This document shows, piece after piece, positions 18,357 to 27,195 of a stretch of 64,000 nucleotides of DNA. The first letter of the stretch is position 1. Each line of letters begins with the position of its first letter. The notes beneath the pieces were generated by a model. It did not search any database. It was not told where the DNA came from and saw only the letters and a list, made by a program, of their open reading frames with translations. A program made the position numbers and the translations under genes. Where the stretch lies: contig CAKPGC010000005.1 of the NCBI GenBank assembly GCA_934154445.1, forward strand, positions 21,827 through 85,826. The letters run 5' to 3'. Source of the DNA: an uncultured Clostridia bacterium (GTDB taxonomy: Bacteria; Bacillota; Clostridia; TANB77; CAG-508).

Positions 18357-20081
18357 TTATAAACTAATAAGACTATAATACATTCCTTTATGTTCAATCA
18401 ATTCATCGTGACTACCTTGTTCTGTTATGATCCCATTTTTTATTACAATAATATTGTCAAAATTTTTTACACTATCTAATGTGTGTGCAATTACAATAAC
18501 AGTTTTCACTTTAGAAAGATCTTCTATTGTTTTCTCAATTTCTTTTTTACTCTTTTTATCTAATGCACTTGTTACTTCATCAAACAAAATAATAGGTGTA
18601 TCTTTCAAAATAACTCTTGCAATAGCAATTCTTTGCTTTTGTCCAACTGATAGATTATTGTTATTCTCTAATACAATTTCATCATATTTATGTGGTAGTG
18701 TTTCTATAAATTCATCAATATTTGCCATTTTGCATGCCTCTACTATTTGTTGCTCTGTAGCATTTGGATTAACCATTAATAGATTTTCTTTTATACTCAT
18801 ATTAAATAACATTGGTTCTTGATTAACTATTGAAATTGTATTTCTTAAGCTAGATTCTGAAAATTCTTTAATATCATGTCCATCTATTAGAATTTCTCCT
18901 TTATAATTATCATATTGTTTTAAAAGCAATTTAAATATTGTTGTCTTTCCACTTCCACTCATTCCTATAAAGGCATTTTTTCCATTTGGCTGTATTTTAA
19001 ATGATATATTATTCAATATATTTTCATCACCATAACCAAAAGAAACATTTTTAAACTCAATATTTCCATTTATATTTTTGTAATCTATTTTTCCAAATTT
19101 TTCTTTTTCAAGTTTATTATCTTCTAATAATGATTTTATTCTTTTCATATTGGCAGTAAATTCTGAAATTCCAAAGTCATGTTCAATAATTCTATGAAAT
19201 ACATCATCAACTATATTAGTCATATATGTAATCAGTAACATCGCTGTTTCTACATCAATTGCTGAAATTTTTAATTGTTCAATGATATATAACAATATAA
19301 TTGAGTCTCCGATAATTCTAATTGTCCATTTTGCAGTATTTACATTTTTTCCCAATAATCTTCTTGTTGTTCTTACATCTTTTAAATTATCTATGTCTTT
19401 TTCAAAAATATCAAAACATTCTCTTTTTAAAGCTAAAGATTTAATTTCTCTTATTCCTTTAGTTGTTTCATTTACTAAAGTTAAATAGCTATCTGAATAT
19501 TCAAATTCATCATGTAAATAATATTTTGACTTATTTAATTGTATTTTAAATAGATATAAACTTAATCCAGAGATTATAGTTACACCCAAACCAATTTTCC
19601 AATTTATAAAAAATATTATAAACAACATAACTACAGAAGTTGCTACATATGCACTTTCTTGTAATAATGAGCTGATAGTACTCATCATACTACTATCAGA
19701 GGCTTTAATAGTTGTAAATATCTTACCTGATTTCATATTTTCAAAAGAAGTCATTGATAAATTCAATACTTTAGAATATATCTTTTTTTGAATATTAGCA
19801 GATATTTTTTCTCCTGTACTTATTACAATCTTTCTATATTGATTATGGCAAAAAGTTATTGAAAATAATCTCAACAAACCACATATTATTACTAATTTTA
19901 TTGCTTTATCAAAATTTAAACTCATTATATTTGCTATTAATTTTGAATACATAGTTGTATATATCATAGATGTTATAACGAATACTATCATGAAACTTGT
20001 TCCAAATATATATGTTATTTTGTTTTCCTTTGAATATTTAAATAAATCTTTAAATGCCTTAAAAAATCCATATTTTTTCAT
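18357..20081 (-). CDS. ABC transporter, fused membrane and ATPase domains (peptide/bacteriocin exporter type)
   Basis: 574 aa. Six-helix type I exporter membrane domain (~1-310), then the ATPase: Walker A GMSGSGKTT, Q-loop VNQEP, signature LSVGQKQR, Walker B IILFDE, H-loop IAHTLD. No N-terminal C39 peptidase. Cargo-type exporter; a homodimer is expected. A 37-aa ORF follows and a broken ORF precedes it, so this may be the remains of a peptide biosynthesis or immunity cluster carried by the element. The ribosome site (AAGGAAAGG) lies rather far (about 15 nt) from the chosen ATG. Confidence 0.88.
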   Translation of the reverse strand: MKKYGFFKAFKDLFKYSKENKITYIFGTSFMIVFVITSMIYTTMYSKLIANIMSLNFDKAIKLVIICGLLRLFSITFCHNQYRKIVISTGEKISANIQKKIYSKVLNLSMTSFENMKSGKIFTTIKASDSSMMSTISSLLQESAYVATSVVMLFIIFFINWKIGLGVTIISGLSLYLFKIQLNKSKYYLHDEFEYSDSYLTLVNETTKGIREIKSLALKRECFDIFEKDIDNLKDVRTTRRLLGKNVNTAKWTIRIIGDSIILLYIIEQLKISAIDVETAMLLITYMTNIVDDVFHRIIEHDFGISEFTANMKRIKSLLEDNKLEKEKFGKIDYKNINGNIEFKNVSFGYGDENILNNISFKIQPNGKNAFIGMSGSGKTTIFKLLLKQYDNYKGEILIDGHDIKEFSESSLRNTISIVNQEPMLFNMSIKENLLMVNPNATEQQIVEACKMANIDEFIETLPHKYDEIVLENNNNLSVGQKQRIAIARVILKDTPIILFDEVTSALDKKSKKEIEKTIEDLSKVKTVIVIAHTLDSVKNFDNIIVIKNGIITEQGSHDELIEHKGMYYSLISL

Positions 20082-20141
20082 TTTTCATTTTTTTAAACCT
20101 TTCCTTCTTTATCTATTACAAGATTTCTATGAAACATTTTC

Positions 20142-20309
20142 CTATTTCAAAAATTCATCATCTATTATTACTTTATTGTTTTCTGTTTTTACATTTACTC
20201 CAATTGGAATTATGCTATTAACAATTTTATGTTCAAAATCGTTACATTTAATAATTGAAAAATTATATTCTTTAGTATATTCAAGCAATATAGCTTCAGT
20301 TTGTGAAGT
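20142..20309 (-). pseudogene. C-terminal fragment upstream of the ABC exporter
   Basis: Open frame of ~55 codons ending TAG at 20142, with codon texture of a real gene (FSIIKCNDFEHKIVNSI) but no ATG and a stop just upstream. It reads like the 3' end of a gene lost by deletion. Family not recognised. Confidence 0.3.
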
Positions 20310-20374
20310 TTAGTAACTGTATATATTTAATATAACTTCCTCAATTATTTTTTTATAGCTCTGTCATTACTCTG

Positions 20375-21370
20375 TCATTGCTCTGTCAATTTATATTTTC
20401 TATTAGGTGACTTTTCATTATTATTAGTACTTTCAATTCTTTCATCTTGAATAAATTTTCTTAAAATTCTTCTAACGGTACTATCAGATAAACCTGTTTC
20501 ATCAATAATACCTTTTGCTCCAATTAAAACATTTCTTTTTATACATTCTATAACCTTAATTTCATTTTCTGATAATAATAATTCTGATTTATCTTTCATT
20601 TCTTTTGAATTATTCATTTCATCAATAGTATCATCTATCATTTTAAGCATAAACTCAATAAATTCAGTAGCATTTCCAGCTTTATTACAATTATCAATTA
20701 CTTTGTAATACTCATTTTGACTCTTCTTTATCATACTTTCAATAGGTAAATAAGTAAAAGCTTTTTCCCAATGTGATAAAATTGCAGTTTGCCAAATTCT
20801 TGCAGTTCTACCATTACCATCAGAAAATGGATGTATAAATATAAATTCATAGTGAAATACTGAAGATAGTATAAGTGGATTTATGGTGTCTTTAACTTCA
20901 TTCATCCAATTAAATAAATTATCCATTAAAGTTGGAACTAATCTATGTGGTGGGGCCATAAAAATCTCAACATTCCCATCATAAACAGCTTCCCCATGAT
21001 TTCTAAATTTTCCTGCATCTTTTTCAACTAGAAAAGTTAATATTCCATGTATTTTCTTTAAATGTTCTACAGAATAAGGATTTACTTTATCAATTTGTTC
21101 ATAGGCTTCATAAGAATTTTTTACTTCTTGAATATCTTTTTGGTCTCCGATTACCATTTTTCCATTTATTACATCTTCAACTTGAAATAATGATAGTTGA
21201 TTATTTTCTATTGCCAAAGAAGAATGAATTGACCTAATCCTTGATTTTCTTCTTAATTCAGGATATCTATTTAAACTTTCAAAATAATTAGCTTCTCCAA
21301 TTTTTTTCATTATATCTGATACATAATTTAACATTTTGTCAGTTATCGTATAAGGTGGATAATTTTCCAT
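20375..21370 (-). CDS. Fic-domain protein (AMPylase type) with N-terminal inhibitory helix
   Basis: 331 aa from ATG 21370, which has GGAGG 8 nt upstream; the ATG 15 nt earlier overlaps that ribosome site. Core motif HPFSDGNGRTAR is intact, with the flap upstream. The N-terminal SSLAIENN fits the inhibitory motif (S/T)xxxE(G/N) of Fic proteins that carry their inhibitor in the same chain. The C-terminal ~70 residues are a winged helix (GLSDSTVRRILRKF). Such proteins transfer AMP to target side chains; the target is unknown. Next to a DUF6076-like gene on the same strand. Confidence 0.87.
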   Translation of the reverse strand: MENYPPYTITDKMLNYVSDIMKKIGEANYFESLNRYPELRRKSRIRSIHSSLAIENNQLSLFQVEDVINGKMVIGDQKDIQEVKNSYEAYEQIDKVNPYSVEHLKKIHGILTFLVEKDAGKFRNHGEAVYDGNVEIFMAPPHRLVPTLMDNLFNWMNEVKDTINPLILSSVFHYEFIFIHPFSDGNGRTARIWQTAILSHWEKAFTYLPIESMIKKSQNEYYKVIDNCNKAGNATEFIEFMLKMIDDTIDEMNNSKEMKDKSELLLSENEIKVIECIKRNVLIGAKGIIDETGLSDSTVRRILRKFIQDERIESTNNNEKSPNRKYKLTEQ

Positions 21371-21457
21371 ATTCAAAACCTCCATAGATATTTTTACCTA
21401 ATAGCCACCATAGGTTAATTGATTTAGTGGTGATTAGTTCAAAATAAATTTATAGTC

Positions 21458-22459
21458 TTATTGTTTATCAAGCCATTCCATATATTCAGTGTGAGTTAAT
21501 TTTCCTTTTTCAACTTTTTCTTTTAATTCAATATTTTTCTTTTTAAACTCATTAAAGTCATACTCGTATTGGTCATTATTAGGATTTCTTCTTGTCCTTA
21601 ATAATAATTTTTGATAAACATTTCTATAAATTCTTAAATCATCGTTTTCTTGCATAAGCTTTTGTTTAGTTCTAAAAGGTCCAACCTCTTTACAAGTTTT
21701 ATTATTTTCATAAATACTATTACAATACAACTCATCAACTCTATTATCAGGGACAAAGAATTTACTACAATTCTTACATTTTTTAATAGCGGTACTTTCT
21801 ATTTCAGTCATTTCAAATAATTCAATTATAAATGTTTGAATTATATCATTGCTCTCAAAACAATATGTATTTAAATAATCTGTATTAACATTTTTTGCAA
21901 TCTCTTGTGCATCAGCCTCTCTTGTTATAGAAAACTCTGTAAAATCTCCAAAATTATTTAAAGTTAATTTCAAATTATTTGAATCATATAATTTTCTTAC
22001 TTCAGATTCTTTTTTGCTATCTCTTAATATATGTAATCTCTGTATAGGAGTTAAATCATTCAATTCTTCTAAGTCATTTAAATTATAGATATATGTAATA
22101 TCAGCAATGAAAGCATTTTTATACATTTCTAATTTGTTTTTTAAATTATTTATAACATCATCAACCATTTCATTATATTCTTTTTCAGAATAATACTGAT
22201 AAATTTTTATATCAGATAGATGAGCTATTATTGTAATACCATATTTATTAATGAATTCTATAGTACTATTTGAATCTGAAAAATCAGTATTTAAAAAGTC
22301 ACATAATTGAACTCCTAACTTAATTTTCTCATATCTATTATAAAATTCATAACTTTTACGTTTTTTATTAGATCTTAAATCTTGGTATGCCATAAATTTA
22401 TATTTATTAAACTTATTTATAAAAAATTGATTTTTTAAACGTAATTCAAATCTTTCCAA
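21458..22459 (-). CDS. DUF6076-like zinc-ribbon protein, copy 1
   Basis: 333 aa. Variable N-terminal ~210 residues, then a four-cysteine knuckle (CKNCSKFF ... YCN ... CKEVG), a basic helical tail (RIYRNVYQKLLLRTRRNP) and a final WLDKQ. The same architecture recurs at 48997-49455 (broken) and 58397-59446. Each copy lies in accessory DNA, two near Fic genes. I call it DUF6076-like from memory of that pattern. Nucleic-acid binding is plausible; function unknown. Confidence 0.65.
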   Translation of the reverse strand: MERFELRLKNQFFINKFNKYKFMAYQDLRSNKKRKSYEFYNRYEKIKLGVQLCDFLNTDFSDSNSTIEFINKYGITIIAHLSDIKIYQYYSEKEYNEMVDDVINNLKNKLEMYKNAFIADITYIYNLNDLEELNDLTPIQRLHILRDSKKESEVRKLYDSNNLKLTLNNFGDFTEFSITREADAQEIAKNVNTDYLNTYCFESNDIIQTFIIELFEMTEIESTAIKKCKNCSKFFVPDNRVDELYCNSIYENNKTCKEVGPFRTKQKLMQENDDLRIYRNVYQKLLLRTRRNPNNDQYEYDFNEFKKKNIELKEKVEKGKLTHTEYMEWLDKQ

Positions 22460-22512
22460 GTTACCTCACCGTCACTCTCTGTTATTTATTGAAAATATTT
22501 TATCACAAACTA

Positions 22513-22541
22513 TTGACATGTGCAATAGCTAATGCTAAAAT
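22513..22541 (+). promoter_or_regulatory. Promoter of the structured leader, excisionase and integrase
   Basis: -35 TTGACA, 17-nt spacer, -10 TAAAAT. The transcript would start near 22548 and run through the folded region at 22563-22751. Confidence 0.7.
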
Positions 22542-22562
22542 ATTTGTTAGTAGTTATTAAAT

Positions 22563-22790
22563 GATTAGTAAAAACTAATCACGGATAGCACATTGAAAAT
22601 TGAATAATTCGTTACTGGATAGAAGCAGAAATGCTCTTCTACACAGTCTCAGCTTGAGTGGTTTAAAAGTACCATTGCACGCAAAGAGTGTAGTTAGACC
22701 TGATGGGGTAGTGGTGAAATTCCAAAGATTTGAGAAATCAACGACCAGTAAAAGCCCAGTGTAATTTAGGGTATGAGATAAATGTAGATT
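22563..22790 (+). ncRNA. Structured leader RNA before the excisionase, class unknown
   Basis: Visibly richer in G and C than its surroundings and free of genes. A nested fold can be drawn by eye: hairpin GATTAGT/ACTAATC (22563-22580); a 7-bp outer helix TTACTGG/CCAGTAA (22612-22618 with 22745-22751) closing a domain that holds AGAAGCA-GAAA-TGCTcTTCT, a helix CTACAC/GTGTAG (22639-22644 with 22688-22693) around TGGT/ACCA (22659-22662 with 22671-22674), and GATTT-GAG-AAATC (22727-22739). The first hairpin and the CTACAC helix share two bases. A promoter lies upstream and the excisionase follows. It could be a cis-regulator or an excised small RNA. I do not recognise a known family. Confidence 0.6.
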
Positions 22791-22829
22791 ACAAAAAGCA
22801 AACGAAAGGAGACAAATACTCTGGAAAAT

Positions 22830-23003
22830 ATGTGTGGAATTAAAATGTTTTCAGCACAAGATATTTGCAAAGGATTACACGTTACAAAAGAAACAGCTTA
22901 TGCTATAATGAAAATGAAAGAGTCTGGTGCAAGATATGTTGGAAGAAAACTATTAATAAGTGAAGATAACTTAAAAAAATATTTAAATAATGAAAAAAAC
23001 TAG
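22830..23003 (+). CDS. Small helix-turn-helix excisionase-like protein
   Basis: 57 aa from ATG 22830: MFSAQDICKGLHVTKETAYAIMKMK then GARYVGRKLLISEDNLKKYL, the usual size and pattern of excisionase-type HTH proteins beside tyrosine integrases. The best ribosome site (AAAGGAG, 22805-22811) lies 18 nt before this ATG. A CTG at 22821 is in frame and better spaced, and an ATG at 22845 is also possible, so the start is uncertain. Confidence 0.7.
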   Translation: MCGIKMFSAQDICKGLHVTKETAYAIMKMKESGARYVGRKLLISEDNLKKYLNNEKN

Positions 23004-23087
23004 AAAGAAAAAGAAGATTTAAATTTGCCCTTTAAATCCTCAATACAAAACTTTGCTTAAGCAATAAGCTTAAGACTTAAAATTATC

Positions 23088-23151
23088 TTTAGCAAGAATA
23101 CCTTGCTAAATCTATTATAATCTAAAAAACTTGATTTGACAAGGTATTCTT
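23088..23151 (+). repeat. Alternative inverted repeats between excisionase and integrase
   Basis: TTTAGCAAG/CTTGCTAAA (23088-23096 with 23102-23110) and AAGAATACCTTG/CAAGGTATTCTT (23094-23105 with 23140-23151) use the same central bases, so only one can form at a time. A second hairpin, CTTAAGC/GCTTAAG, lies just upstream. It could be an mRNA switch controlling integrase or an integrase binding region. Confidence 0.5.
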
Positions 23152-23181
23152 CGAAATTTACAAGAAAAAGGAGAATACAAA

Positions 23182-24566
23182 ATGACCAAAAGGAAGAAAA
23201 ATTATAATGAAAAAGCACCATACTTGGTAAAAAAAGCACGAGTAAAAAATGATAGACCTATGTGTCCTAAATGTAGCAAATGCTTAAACAAAGATTTTTG
23301 CAATCACAGAAGAAATCTTAAACTAATGAATAAATGTCCAGATTGCCATAATTGTTCCGATAACGAGCATTGCGATAAATTCTATATATCAGAGCAATAT
23401 AGTGTAACAATTGTAGTAGGAGTTGATGAAGAAACAGGAGAAACAATTAGAAAAAAATTTACAGGAGCAACTCAAAATGAAGCAATTTATAAATCTGAAC
23501 AATTTAAAAAGGATAATCCAGGAGGATTAAAATCTAAACCGAATAAAGAAAAAATATCTCCAATGACAATTGAAGGAATAACACTTGAGTTTATGAAACA
23601 AAAAAATAACAATGGAACCAACAATGATAACACATACAGAACTTATTCAGAGATTTTAAAACGCGTTAAAAGAAACTCTGGTTCTTGGTTTGATAAAAAA
23701 TTGATAAAATATCAAGAAAAGATGTTGAAGATTTCCTAAATTATGAGAGAGAAAAAGGATATGCTCAAAACACATTGAGAAAAGATTACCAATTATTAAA
23801 ACAAGCCTTTGGAATAGCAAAAGAAAGAAAATTTATTGAAGAAGATTATTTTGCTGGATATTATGGAATAAAAATGCCTCAAAGTACTATAAAAACAGAA
23901 AAAGTAAAATCTTTTAATATTGAGGATTTTAAAAAATTACTAATATATCTTTATAGTCCAGATTTTAAATATTCACATAGAGATGAATATTTAATAGCAA
24001 TTCATTGTGGGTTACGTATTGGAGAAGTTTTAGGTTTAAAAAAACAAGATGTAGATTTAGAAAATGGGTTATTACACATAAAAAGAACTACAACTTTGGA
24101 TAAACAAGGACATACTATTTTAGGAGATAGAACAAAAACACCAAGTGGAGAGCGTGATATTGTGCTTACTGAATTAACACAGCCAGTTTTAGAACATGCC
24201 ATTAAAAATATGAAACCAAATGAAAACGATTTGTTATTTTGTAATAAAAAGGGTAATGTTTTTACTGATAGTACTTTAAATGACTGTTTAAAAAGAATTT
24301 GTAAGTTTATTGGAATTGAAGATAATGCACATAATCACAAATTAAGACATTCATATTCTACAAATAGTTACTCTGTTGGAATTGACTATAAAGTTATGGA
24401 AGAAACTTTAGGACATTCGGATATAAGGCAAACAATGGACACTTACACAGATCTTCCAATAGAAACGCAACGAAAAGAGTTGCAAAAATATGTTGATAGT
24501 GTTAAAATGCTTTTGGGTGATTCTATCAACGAATATACAAAAGAAGAAAAATCGTTAAATCCTTAG
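23182..24566 (+). pseudogene. int: Tyrosine integrase of the tRNA-Pro element, frameshifted in an A run
   Basis: The N-terminal part (23182-23739) has a Cys-rich segment (CPKCSKCLNKDFC, CPDCHNC), an arm-binding domain and the start of the core-binding domain. From about 23700 the protein continues in another frame to 24566 with the catalytic domain: Arg in GLRIGEVLGL, HKLRHS, GHSDIRQTMDTY. One extra A in the A6 run at ~23692-23697 would join them into ~461 aa. This is an ordinary homopolymer indel: mutation, slippage or sequencing error. The gene points at attR, as usual. The N-terminal Cys clusters are uncommon for this family. Confidence 0.8.
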
Positions 24567-24694
24567 AAAATACTAAGGAATGACGTAGAAGGAATAATAA
24601 GACTGAAAAGCTAGTTTTTTCTAAAATTATGTTCTAGAATTGAAATAACGCATGAAACGTTTGATATATAAGAGGTTGACGAAGTGAAAAACAA

Positions 24695-24712
24695 GTCACC
24701 TCGACCATAAAA
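24695..24712 (+). repeat. attR core of the tRNA-Pro element
   Basis: Exact 18-bp copy of the left core, 129 nt after the integrase stop. Confidence 0.88.
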
Positions 24713-24735
24713 AGGAGCTTTTTACAAGCTCCTTA
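24712..24735 (+). terminator. Original tRNA-Pro terminator, displaced by the element
   Basis: AAGGAGCTT pairs with AAGCTCCTT around a short T-rich loop, directly after attR. Restoring the empty site would put it just behind the tRNA CCA end. Confidence 0.6.
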
Positions 24736-24803
24736 ATTTGTTTTTAGGCTATTTTCAGTCCTTTTTTCAAATTTTCCATATATTAATTTTATACCATTCC
24801 AAA

Positions 24804-25079
24804 TTATTTATTTGGATCATACTCATTTGAATATTTTTCAACCTTTGATAACAATGTATTATCAAATCTTTTGTCAAAACATAAATCTTTTCCTAACCAT
24901 TCTGGCTTGTTAAAGTTTTCTGCAACTTCTAAATTTGGAAATTCAACTTCTGCAAATACTAATCCTTCAAGATTACCATGAAACACATCTAGTTCTACTA
25001 TTAGTCCATTATTTATAGGAATTTTATATCTATCTTTCTTTATCAAATTGTTTTCTAATAAAGTTAAAATTTTATTCAA
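24804..25079 (-). pseudogene. C-terminal fragment of a CYTH-domain (triphosphate tunnel) protein
   Basis: The 91-codon open frame reads ELDVFHGNLEGLVFAEVEFP and PEWLGKDLCFDKRF, the second half of the CYTH domain (TTM phosphatase / class IV cyclase-like). The N-terminal EXEXK half is missing. A terminator hairpin and another small gene lie where it should be. The only start is a TTG without ribosome site. Probably a deletion remnant next to the element end. Confidence 0.65.
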
Positions 25080-25102
25080 TAACAGATATTATAAAAATAA
25101 AA

Positions 25103-25130
25103 AAGCTCTCAATCAAAAGAAAGAGAGCTT
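25103..25130 (-). terminator. Intrinsic terminator after the 57-aa ORF
   Basis: AAGCTCTC pairs with GAGAGCTT; on the - strand it is followed by a T-rich tract. Confidence 0.65.
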
Positions 25131-25173
25131 ATAGAAAATATCAGCATAAAAAATGCTAACATAAGGAGTTAGG

Positions 25174-25347
25174 TCAAATCAAAGAAGAAATTAACGAAAC
25201 ATTCGGATAACCTCCGACAATATAATACCTCTTAGATAAATCATCCTTTATATTTTCCGGTAAACTTGGAGAAGATAAAGTTTCTAATACGTATTGTATC
25301 CCTTTCTTTGATATTAATCTCTTCAAAGATTCCTCAAAATTTGCCAT
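25174..25347 (-). CDS. 57-aa hypothetical protein
   Basis: ATG at 25347 behind AAGGAGG (10 nt). It begins MANFEESLKRLISKKG, contains YYIVGGYPN, then stops. Codon use matches its neighbours and a terminator follows, so I believe it is expressed. Family unknown. Confidence 0.5.
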   Translation of the reverse strand: MANFEESLKRLISKKGIQYVLETLSSPSLPENIKDDLSKRYYIVGGYPNVSLISSLI

Positions 25348-25434
25348 TATATATGCCTCCTTGGTTATTGTTGAGATTCTATTATAACATATAAATATAA
25401 AAAAGTCAAAAAAGCATGAAAAAATAAATAAAAA

Positions 25435-25468
25435 GAACTAGATTTATCGCAGAGAAGAAATCTAGTTC
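25435..25468 (-). terminator. Terminator of the FAD/Rieske gene
   Basis: GAACTAGATTT pairs with AAATCTAGTTC (11 bp), followed on the - strand by TTTTT. It lies 89 nt past the stop reached through the +1 shift and well past the in-frame stop at 25720, supporting the longer gene. Confidence 0.75.
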
Positions 25469-25556
25469 AATAAATAATAATATAAATATATGAATTTAAA
25501 GAAATTTTAGCAAAAACCTTGAAATAAGTCAATAAAAAAGCTAAAAATAATTAAAA

Positions 25557-27057
25557 TTATAAATTATAGATATCTAAGTCTTTAAAAGCTGGGTCATATA
25601 TATTTTTACCCATATAATCAAATCTAGAACCATGACAAGGACAATCCCAAGTTTTATCAGCATCGTTCCAAGAAAGCAAACAGCCTAAATGAGTGCAAAT
25701 AGGCTTAACGGCAAAAATATTACCGTGAAGTATCTTTATAAATACCGACTTTTTGATTATTGATATCTATTATTCCTCCTGAATTAATCGGAATATCATT
25801 AAAATCAGTATTTGAATCTTTTAACTTATTAAATGCAAGAGAATTGACAGATTCAGTAATCATATTTTTAATTTCAGTTCTATTTTTCACAGGGTGAACA
25901 CGTGTTGAATCAAAAACATAAGCATATTTATTTTGTTTGCCCAAAATCATATCACTTATAATATTGGCAGCAACATTAGAAGTTGTCATTCCCCATTTAT
26001 TAAAGCCTGTGCCAACATAAAAGTTATCGAATGAAGTGGAAAAAGCACCAATATAAGGTATTTTATCTAGTGAAATACAATCTCGAGTATCCCATCTAAA
26101 TAGAATTTCACAATTAGGATATAGCTGTTTAGCATAATTTTCCAAAGTTGCATAACTTTGACTATAAGAGACAGGCACACCAGTTTTATGACCGCATCCT
26201 CCTAATAAAAGTATCTTTTTACCTTGATAATTAGCTGTTCTAAAAGAATAAGTGGGTTCTGATGCTGTTATATACATGCCATTAAATAAAGTTTTTTTTG
26301 TATCAATACCAATAACATAAGACGTAGACTGATACATCTTAAAGAAATATATTCCTGGAAAGTTTATAAAAGGATAATGTGAGGCTAAAATAACGTATTT
26401 AGAATGTATGGTTCCTCCAACTGTTAGCGTAGAAAAGTTATTTGCATCTTTTTTTACATCATAAACTGTTGTATTAGTATATATTTTACCGTTGTTTTTA
26501 ATAATGCAATTACATAATCCATTTATATATTTAATAGGATTAAATTGTGCTTGATTTTTAAATTGTATAGCTCCAGCAATTTCAAAGGGTAGACCAACTT
26601 TAGTCACAAAGTTTGCCGGAAAACCAATACAATTTACAAAATCAACTTCTTTTTTGATATTATCAATTTCATGTTTGTTAGTAGTGTAAACAAAGTTTGA
26701 TTGTTTTTCAAAATCGCATTTAATATTTTCTGTATCAATTATATTTTTAATATTTTGAATTGCCTCTTCGTTGGCAAATAAATAGTCTTTTGCAAATTGT
26801 TCACCATAAGTATTTATTAAATAAGTATAAAAAAGACCATGTTGAGATGTTATCTTAGCAGTAGTGTGTCCTGTTGTTTTTCTTCCAATATCACTTTTAT
26901 CAATAACCGTAACTTTTAATCCTGAATTTGATAAATAATAAGCAGATGTGAGGCCAAATATTCCGGCACCTATTATACATACATCAGTATATATATCTTT
27001 ATCCAATTTCTGAAAAATATCATTATTTAAATTTTCACTTAACCATAAGGAATTCAT
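25557..27057 (-). CDS. FAD-dependent oxidoreductase with C-terminal Rieske domain; +1 shift at CGG joins the two
   Basis: N-terminal DAO-type FAD fold (CIIGAGIFGLTSAYYLSNSG, residues ~25-45), long substrate domain and FAD-binding end (VGTGFNKWGMTTS). In frame the protein ends at codon 445, a CGG (25723-25725) followed at once by TAA. Skipping the C gives SGNIFAV and then a full Rieske [2Fe-2S] motif, CTHLGC and CPCHGSRFD, ending at TAA 25557; total 499 aa. FAD-plus-Rieske fusions of this kind are common in Firmicutes, so the shifted form is the ancestral one. Without the shift the iron-sulfur domain is lost. Substrate unknown. Ribosome site CCGGAGG. Confidence 0.87.
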
Positions 27058-27195
27058 ACATACCTCCGGAAAATAATATTTTATAATTAAATTTATAAAA
27101 TTATTATTTACTAAAAAAATTAATAAATACGAAAAAAAGTGGAAAAATAAAAAATAAAGTGATATACTAAAAAAAATTAAACAAAGGAGGATATC

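Larger units (their letters stand above)
16916..24712 (+). mobile_element. 7.8 kb integrative element in tRNA-Pro, RepA_N type
   Basis: Bounded by 18-bp perfect direct repeats (GTCACCTCGACCATAAAA), the left one overlapping the tRNA-Pro 3' end. Contents: iterons, RepA_N initiator, TnpV-like protein, ABC exporter with small peptide ORF, Fic, DUF6076-like protein, structured leader RNA, excisionase, tyrosine integrase. I see no relaxase, coupling protein or secretion genes, so it cannot be self-transmissible. It may excise and replicate as a circle and be mobilised in trans. The integrase is frameshifted, so present mobility is uncertain. Confidence 0.85.

Noticed and set aside
20301..20390. CTCTGTCATT-type short repeats after the Fic gene
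   Set aside because: Three short direct repeats (ctctgtcat/ctctgtcaa) partly within the Fic stop region; too short to assign a role.
23685..23720. Integrase frameshift as a fifth CGG-type event
   Set aside because: No CGG is present; the break is a one-base loss in an A run.
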